Source of the DNA: Phocaeicola_A sp964481755
GTDB taxonomy: Bacteria > Bacteroidota > Bacteroidia > Bacteroidales > Bacteroidaceae
Assembly (NCBI GenBank): GCA_964481755.1
Contig: CAYZVH010000109.1
Span: 1 to 10,611, forward strand
Length of the DNA: 10,611 nucleotides
Reading direction: 5' to 3'
Of this stretch, positions 6,625 through 10,611 are shown one piece after another. The notes beneath the pieces are model-generated. The model searched no databases, was not told where the DNA came from, and saw nothing but the letters and a program-made list of their open reading frames with translations. Every line of letters begins with the position of its first letter. The stretch's first letter is position 1. The position numbers and the translations under genes were made by a program.

Positions 6625-8271
6625 TTATTTTTGCAATTCCACCACTTTATAGCGGTCGCCGACCTCCTGCATCACCTTGCGGTTATATTCCTCGGGGAAT
6701 CCCGGACGGATAACCGGTGCGCAGAGGCCCTCGGCGGTGCGGAGGAACTTACCGTCCTTCACCTGCTTCACCACCAGGTCGTTATACTTCACGATGAGGA
6801 ACTCGCCGAAGAGCTTCCACCCCTTCAGCATGTTCTGTGCCGTACTGACGGTGTAGTCGGTGAGGTAGGCCGTGGCCTGCGCGGGGTCGGCTTTGTAGAG
6901 CTGCATGGCGCGCTCCTCCACACGGGGTTGTGCCTCGGCGTAGGCCTGCTCGGTGTGTTGTTGCAGCTGGCGCAGGTCGCCTATCATCTGTCCGTAGCGG
7001 GGGTAGATCATGTTGCTCACCCAGTTGCACACCCAGAAGGCGGACTCCCACGAGAAGGTCACTCCGTCCGCCACATCCTTGCGGTAGCAGGGGGGCACCT
7101 CTGTGGCGCAGCAGTACACCGGTGTGTAGGCTATCATGTTGGCGTCGTCCATGCCGAACCACAGCACTCCGCCGATGGCGTTGGGCAGGTTGCCGCGCAT
7201 CTGCGACACAAAGGTGAAGGCGCTCTGCTGGGTGCCTATGGGGCGCTCGTTGAAGTACTCCACACCGTCCACCTTAAACGAGAGGGGCGATGGGCGGTAG
7301 GGGCTGTTCCACGGTCCGGCGCCCAGGTCCTTGGTCATGTCCAAGGCAGTGCCTTCATAGTGGTCGCGCATGTCGCTCTGCACATCGGCCAGGGTGAGTT
7401 TCTTATCGGGCTTCACGTAGAGGGGCATAGGCTCGGAGGTCTTGCCCAGAATGTAGGAGAGGTACTGTTCCATCTTCGCGCTATGGCGGCGATAGAAGCT
7501 CCACACGCGGGCCTCGCAGTAGCGCAGTCCACTGAAGTCCAATGGGTTGTAAGCGTCGGCGAAACTGAAGTCGCGGTTCAGACCGCTGAAGTATCCCTTC
7601 TCGCGGGCGAAGCTGATGACATCCGGCGAGTAGATGCAGTTCTCCTTGTCGTCGAGGTCGAACTGATGGATGCGCGATTGGTTGGCGTGGGCCGCGATGC
7701 AGTCGTCGGGGATGCGCACAGCCACCCACACGGCGCCTTTCACACCGGGACCTTTGCCTATCATCTCCAGTATCCAGGCCTCGTTGGGGTCTGCCACGGA
7801 GAAGCTCTCGCCCTCGCTGCAGTATCCGTATTCCTTCACCAGGTCCGTCATCACCTGGATGGCCTCGCGGGCGGTGGTTGAGCGCTGCAGGGCGATGTAG
7901 ATGAGGCTACCGTAGTCTATCACTCCGGTGGTGTCCACCAACTCGGGCCGTCCGCCGAAAGTGGTCTCGCCTATGGTCACCTGGTGTTCGTTGATGTTGC
8001 CTATCACGTTGTAGGTGCGAGCCACTTGCTTTATCTCGCCCAGGTACTTGGCTGTGTCCCAGTCGAAAATCTTCACCGTCTCGCCCACTGTGTGTGTGCC
8101 GGCGGGCGAATGGTAGAGGTGTCCGAACATGCCGAAGGAGTCGGCGGAGTAGGTCACCATCACCGAGCCGTCGGCAGAGGCTGCCTTGCCTACAATCAGG
8201 TTTGTGCAGGCGAGGCCTTCCGTTGCCACCGCGAAGGCGAGGGCAACCCATGCTGTCAGTTTCTTCTTCAT
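6625..8271 (-). CDS. Secreted C69-family dipeptidase
   Basis: The 548-residue product is an N-terminal-nucleophile hydrolase of peptidase family C69 (PepD-like), whose members cleave dipeptides. A signal peptide (MKKKLTAWVALAFAVATEGLA) ends directly at Cys22 in ACTNLIVGK. In C69 enzymes this Cys is the catalytic nucleophile exposed at the mature N-terminus, so signal peptidase cleavage could itself activate the enzyme. Other family hallmarks are ADGSVMVTYSAD after the nucleophile, GETTFGGR (~101-108), HANQSR (195-200) and the C-terminal WESAFWVCNWVSN stretch. The domain covers nearly the whole protein and is complete. It is probably periplasmic; a lipoprotein form is unlikely because the residues before the Cys (GLA) are not a standard lipobox. 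It follows the M23 gene after a 64-bp gap; both being secreted peptide-cutting enzymes suggests linked roles in digesting peptides or murein fragments, but that is inference. Confidence 0.93.
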   Translation of the reverse strand: MKKKLTAWVALAFAVATEGLACTNLIVGKAASADGSVMVTYSADSFGMFGHLYHSPAGTHTVGETVKIFDWDTAKYLGEIKQVARTYNVIGNINEHQVTIGETTFGGRPELVDTTGVIDYGSLIYIALQRSTTAREAIQVMTDLVKEYGYCSEGESFSVADPNEAWILEMIGKGPGVKGAVWVAVRIPDDCIAAHANQSRIHQFDLDDKENCIYSPDVISFAREKGYFSGLNRDFSFADAYNPLDFSGLRYCEARVWSFYRRHSAKMEQYLSYILGKTSEPMPLYVKPDKKLTLADVQSDMRDHYEGTALDMTKDLGAGPWNSPYRPSPLSFKVDGVEYFNERPIGTQQSAFTFVSQMRGNLPNAIGGVLWFGMDDANMIAYTPVYCCATEVPPCYRKDVADGVTFSWESAFWVCNWVSNMIYPRYGQMIGDLRQLQQHTEQAYAEAQPRVEERAMQLYKADPAQATAYLTDYTVSTAQNMLKGWKLFGEFLIVKYNDLVVKQVKDGKFLRTAEGLCAPVIRPGFPEEYNRKVMQEVGDRYKVVELQK

Positions 8272-8306
8272 AATTCTACGTTCTTACTATGTTATTATAT
8301 TCTTCT

Positions 8307-8322
8307 CCTATATAAATATAGG
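8307..8322 (-). promoter_or_regulatory. Palindrome and possible promoter before the C69 gene
   Basis: CCTATAT and ATATAGG are 7-bp inverted arms around AA. The minus strand contains TATATTTA (8313-8320), one base off the TAnnTTTG -7 box, with a TTG (plus-strand CAA at 8337-8339) 16 bp upstream, shorter than usual. Transcription would start ~35 bases before the ATG at 8271. The palindrome could be an operator, or just part of an AT-rich promoter. Confidence 0.35.
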
Positions 8323-8335
8323 TATAAGTTTTATG

Positions 8336-10036
8336 TCAATAGCTAAAGGTCTCCCTCACGAGGGTGGCGTTGCCACAGCAGTCGGTGACCTCCAGCTCCA
8401 GGGTGTGGCGTCCGCCCCGCTTCACCGGCGCCTTCCTCAGGTCGCACGTGATGCGCTGTCGGGCGTTGCAGGTAAAGAGCACGAAGCGTCCGTCGATGCG
8501 ACCCTTATAGCTGCGGATGCCGCTCTGCCCGTCGCTCAGCTGATAGAGGATGGTACCACGACTGCCCCACAAGCGGGGTTGCGTCACCGCCGTCACACGG
8601 GGTGGTATGGTGTCCACCCGCACGGTGAAGGCCGTCAGCTCGCGCACGTCAGCTTTCATCCACCCGTTCTCGTAGGTTCCGCCCACATAGTACGAGTGGC
8701 CGTTCTTCAGCTGCGCCACGTAGTACTTCGTGCTGTCGGCCACCGTCCGGTGTCGTATGCCTATCATCAGCGGACAGTAGGTGTGCAGTGGCACCGGCTT
8801 CTCCGTCAACTGGTAGGTGAAGGCCACCGACGCGGTGTCGGCTATCACCTTCGTCTGCAGTTCAGCGTCGTCGTAGAGCATTCCCTTGGGCACCACCAGC
8901 TCCATGCCTGGCTCCTGCAGTTGGTTCACCCGATCGCAGAGGAGCACGCGGTTTCCCCGTGGCTTGTAGGCGGGGATGTCGCAGGGCTTGCCCTCTATCA
9001 CCATGCGGTAGGTGCTGCGGTTACCGTAGGCGTCCTCCAACTCGTAGCGCAGGTGGTAGTCGCGGGCCTCGCTGATGCGGATGATGCCGTCGCCCGTGGC
9101 GTGCGACGCTAGGCGCAGGCGCAATCCCCGGGGCAGGAACGACTTCATGAACCACCGTCCGTGGGCGGTGCGCTCCTCATAGTCGGTCCATCCGTTTATC
9201 ATGCGGTTCTCGTCGAACGAGAATCGGTCCACCACGCTGCGGAACACCTCCTTGTCGTCCACGTACAGCGTCACGTACTTCACCCCGTAGGTGTTGGTGG
9301 TGCCGTCCATATAGTCGTAGGCTCGCAGGCCCAGGCCTATCTCGCCCCAAGCCGTCACGTGCTCAGCCAGTTGATTGGCACTCTTCTGTTCCTTCAAGGC
9401 CACCATCCGCTTGGCGGTCCCCTGCTGCACCACTCCCCTGCCCGCTTGTGGGTAAATCATCACGGCAGTGGCCCTTGGCGCGCGGGTGTCCTTTATCCGC
9501 TTTTGGTAGAACACCAGCGGGTCTATCGGCTCATTGGTGGCCGTCTCGCGAATCTCCATGTGGAGGTGGGGCCCCGAGGAGCTGCCGGAGTTGCCGCTGA
9601 GGGCTATCACCTGTCCCTTCTTCACGCGGAACAGGGTGTCCGCCGGCGTCAGGTCCACGGCGAAACTCTCCTTGGCGTACTGCTGTTGCTCCACGTACTT
9701 GGCTATGGCGGGGGCGAAGGCCTGCAGGTGTCCGTAGACGGAGGTGAATCCGTCGGGGTGCGTCACGTAGAGGGCCTGTCCGTAGCCCGTGGGCGACACG
9801 GTGATGCGCGACACGTAGCCCTCGTCGATGGCGTGTATGGGTTTGCCCTCCACGCGCTGCGTCTTGAAGTCGAGTCCACCATGGAAATGGTTTGGCCGCA
9901 GCTCGCCGAAGTTGCCGCTCAGCGTCAGCGGGAAGTCGAAGGGCGCGCCGAACGAGGGGTGCTCGGTATGTTGTGCCGCGAGCAGGCCGCAGCAGCAGAG
10001 CGCCGCCACGACCGTCGTCAGTCTATGTCTTATCAT
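8336..10036 (-). CDS. Secreted M23-family metallopeptidase (LytM-type)
   Basis: The 566-residue product has an N-terminal signal peptide (MIRHRLTTVV, then an Ala/Leu/Cys core to LLAAQ). The M23 domain covers residues ~30-175, with zinc ligands His52 and Asp56 in HGGLD and His159 in GPHLHME; the conserved His103 (YGHL) and His157 complete the active site. All are intact, so it should be a working zinc endopeptidase; family members cut peptidoglycan cross-bridges or stem peptides. The remaining ~390 residues are beta-rich, with repeated strand/turn patterns and no other domain I can name; they may anchor or regulate the enzyme. I chose the ATG at 10036 because it starts the signal peptide; a longer frame (from 10135) would overlap nadC and bury the signal. 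nadC ends 20 bp upstream, so the two are probably one transcript. Confidence 0.92.
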   Translation of the reverse strand: MIRHRLTTVVAALCCCGLLAAQHTEHPSFGAPFDFPLTLSGNFGELRPNHFHGGLDFKTQRVEGKPIHAIDEGYVSRITVSPTGYGQALYVTHPDGFTSVYGHLQAFAPAIAKYVEQQQYAKESFAVDLTPADTLFRVKKGQVIALSGNSGSSSGPHLHMEIRETATNEPIDPLVFYQKRIKDTRAPRATAVMIYPQAGRGVVQQGTAKRMVALKEQKSANQLAEHVTAWGEIGLGLRAYDYMDGTTNTYGVKYVTLYVDDKEVFRSVVDRFSFDENRMINGWTDYEERTAHGRWFMKSFLPRGLRLRLASHATGDGIIRISEARDYHLRYELEDAYGNRSTYRMVIEGKPCDIPAYKPRGNRVLLCDRVNQLQEPGMELVVPKGMLYDDAELQTKVIADTASVAFTYQLTEKPVPLHTYCPLMIGIRHRTVADSTKYYVAQLKNGHSYYVGGTYENGWMKADVRELTAFTVRVDTIPPRVTAVTQPRLWGSRGTILYQLSDGQSGIRSYKGRIDGRFVLFTCNARQRITCDLRKAPVKRGGRHTLELEVTDCCGNATLVRETFSY

Positions 10037-10056
10037 CTCGCCTCTTCTCCCCTCCG
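10037..10056 (-). promoter_or_regulatory. Purine-rich leader between nadC and the M23 gene
   Basis: The 20-base gap is almost all purines on the minus strand, with GGAGGGG about 12 bases before the ATG. This resembles a Shine-Dalgarno sequence at longer than ideal spacing, unusual in a phylum that seldom uses one. It supports the start at 10036 and coupled translation after nadC. Confidence 0.35.
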
Positions 10057-10611
10057 TCAGCAGGCTTTGAAACTCATGTCGAGGCCCTTCACGCTGTGTG
10101 TGAGAGCGCCCACGGAGATGTAGTCCACGCCGCACTCGGCATAGTCGCGCAGGGTGTCGTAGGTGATGCCGCCGGACGATTCCGTCTCGTAGCGTCCGCC
10201 TATCATCTCCACGGCTTTGCGTGTGTCGGCAGTGTTGAAGTTGTCGAGCATGATGCGGTCCACGCCTCCCACGCTCAGCACCTGCTGCAGTTCGTCGAAG
10301 TTGCGCACCTCAATCTCTATCTTCAGGTCCTTTCCGTTCTTTTTGCAGTAGTCCTTGGCGCGTGTGATGGCGTTCTCAATACCTCCGGCGAAGTCCACGT
10401 GGTTGTCCTTCAGCAGAATCATGTCGAACAGTCCGATGCGGTGGTTCACGCCTCCGCCTATCTTCACGGCCATCTTCTCCAGCATACGCATGCCGGGGGT
10501 GGTCTTGCGTGTGTCGAGCACGCGGGTCTTGGTACCCTCCAGGCGTTTCACATAGCATCGCGTCATGGTGGCTATTCCGCTCATGCGTTGCATCACGTTC
10601 AGCATCAGGCG
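10057..10611 (-). CDS. nadC: Nicotinate-nucleotide diphosphorylase (quinolinate phosphoribosyltransferase), 5' end missing
   Basis: The enzyme converts quinolinate and PRPP to nicotinate mononucleotide, CO2 and pyrophosphate, in the cytoplasm, at the end of the de novo NAD pathway. Only the C-terminal 184 residues are present; the frame is open to the right edge. Family proteins are about 280-300 residues, so roughly 100 N-terminal residues are outside. The visible part is the TIM-barrel active-site domain with its motifs: QRMSGIAT, RKTTPGMR, the basic GGGVNHR stretch, LLKDNH, IEIEVRN, IMLDNF, ESSGGI and YISVGALTHS. In the full protein these residues bind quinolinate and PRPP. The end (stop at 10057) is 20 bp before the M23 gene. 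Nothing looks damaged. Confidence 0.96.
   Translation of the reverse strand, partial: RLMLNVMQRMSGIATMTRCYVKRLEGTKTRVLDTRKTTPGMRMLEKMAVKIGGGVNHRIGLFDMILLKDNHVDFAGGIENAITRAKDYCKKNGKDLKIEIEVRNFDELQQVLSVGGVDRIMLDNFNTADTRKAVEMIGGRYETESSGGITYDTLRDYAECGVDYISVGALTHSVKGLDMSFKAC

Noticed and set aside
6631..7881. A 416-codon open frame on the plus strand opposite the C69 gene.
   Set aside because: It is a shadow of the GC-rich codon use on the other strand: the translation is Val/His/Gly/Leu-rich with no recognisable domain, while the minus frame is a complete C69 protein.
9161..10123. A 320-codon open frame on the plus strand opposite the M23 gene.
   Set aside because: Same Val/His/Gly/Leu-rich composition as other shadows; the opposite frame has a signal peptide and full M23 zinc motifs.
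10037..10135. N-terminal extension of the M23 protein overlapping nadC.
   Set aside because: The added residues are basic and low-complexity, come before a good signal peptide, and are antisense-free coding of nadC in another frame.

Overview
The window looks like a GC-rich chromosome segment from the order Bacteroidales, possibly a Prevotella-like genus. That placement rests on gene content and promoter style; no rRNA or marker gene confirms it. The products match well-known Bacteroidales families: type III pantothenate kinase, an FadL-like beta-barrel, a secreted S9 peptidase, a C69 dipeptidase and a large M23 peptidase. Translation starts mostly lack Shine-Dalgarno sequences, and several start regions carry the Bacteroidetes -7 promoter element TAnnTTTG.

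Left part (1-1775, minus strand): coaX (coenzyme A synthesis) overlaps by 14 bp the start of a gene for an outer-membrane beta-barrel protein, which runs off the left edge. coaX is divergent from a plus-strand gene (1908-4448) for a secreted S9-family serine peptidase with an intact Ser-Asp-His triad and an extra N-terminal beta-rich region.

Middle (4449-4786): a non-coding stretch between the convergent S9 and phosphohexomutase genes. It holds a 12-bp perfect hairpin, four short arrays of degenerate 7-bp repeats beginning AAC (one inverted relative to the other three), a 24-bp near-perfect inverted repeat formed by two of them, and a very long hairpin that probably terminates both genes. This is the most unusual part of the window.

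Right part (4787-10611, minus strand): four genes in the same direction, in transcription order nadC (NAD synthesis, cut by the right edge), a secreted M23 peptidase, a secreted C69 dipeptidase and a cytoplasmic phospho-sugar mutase. nadC and the M23 gene are 20 bp apart and probably co-transcribed. The C69 and mutase genes have longer leaders with possible promoters of their own.

Most of the window is ordinary housekeeping and cell-envelope or peptide-processing content. I found no tRNA, rRNA, CRISPR array, insertion sequence, phage gene or defence system, and nothing that looks like a new multi-gene system. The heptamer repeat region is the best candidate for a second look.
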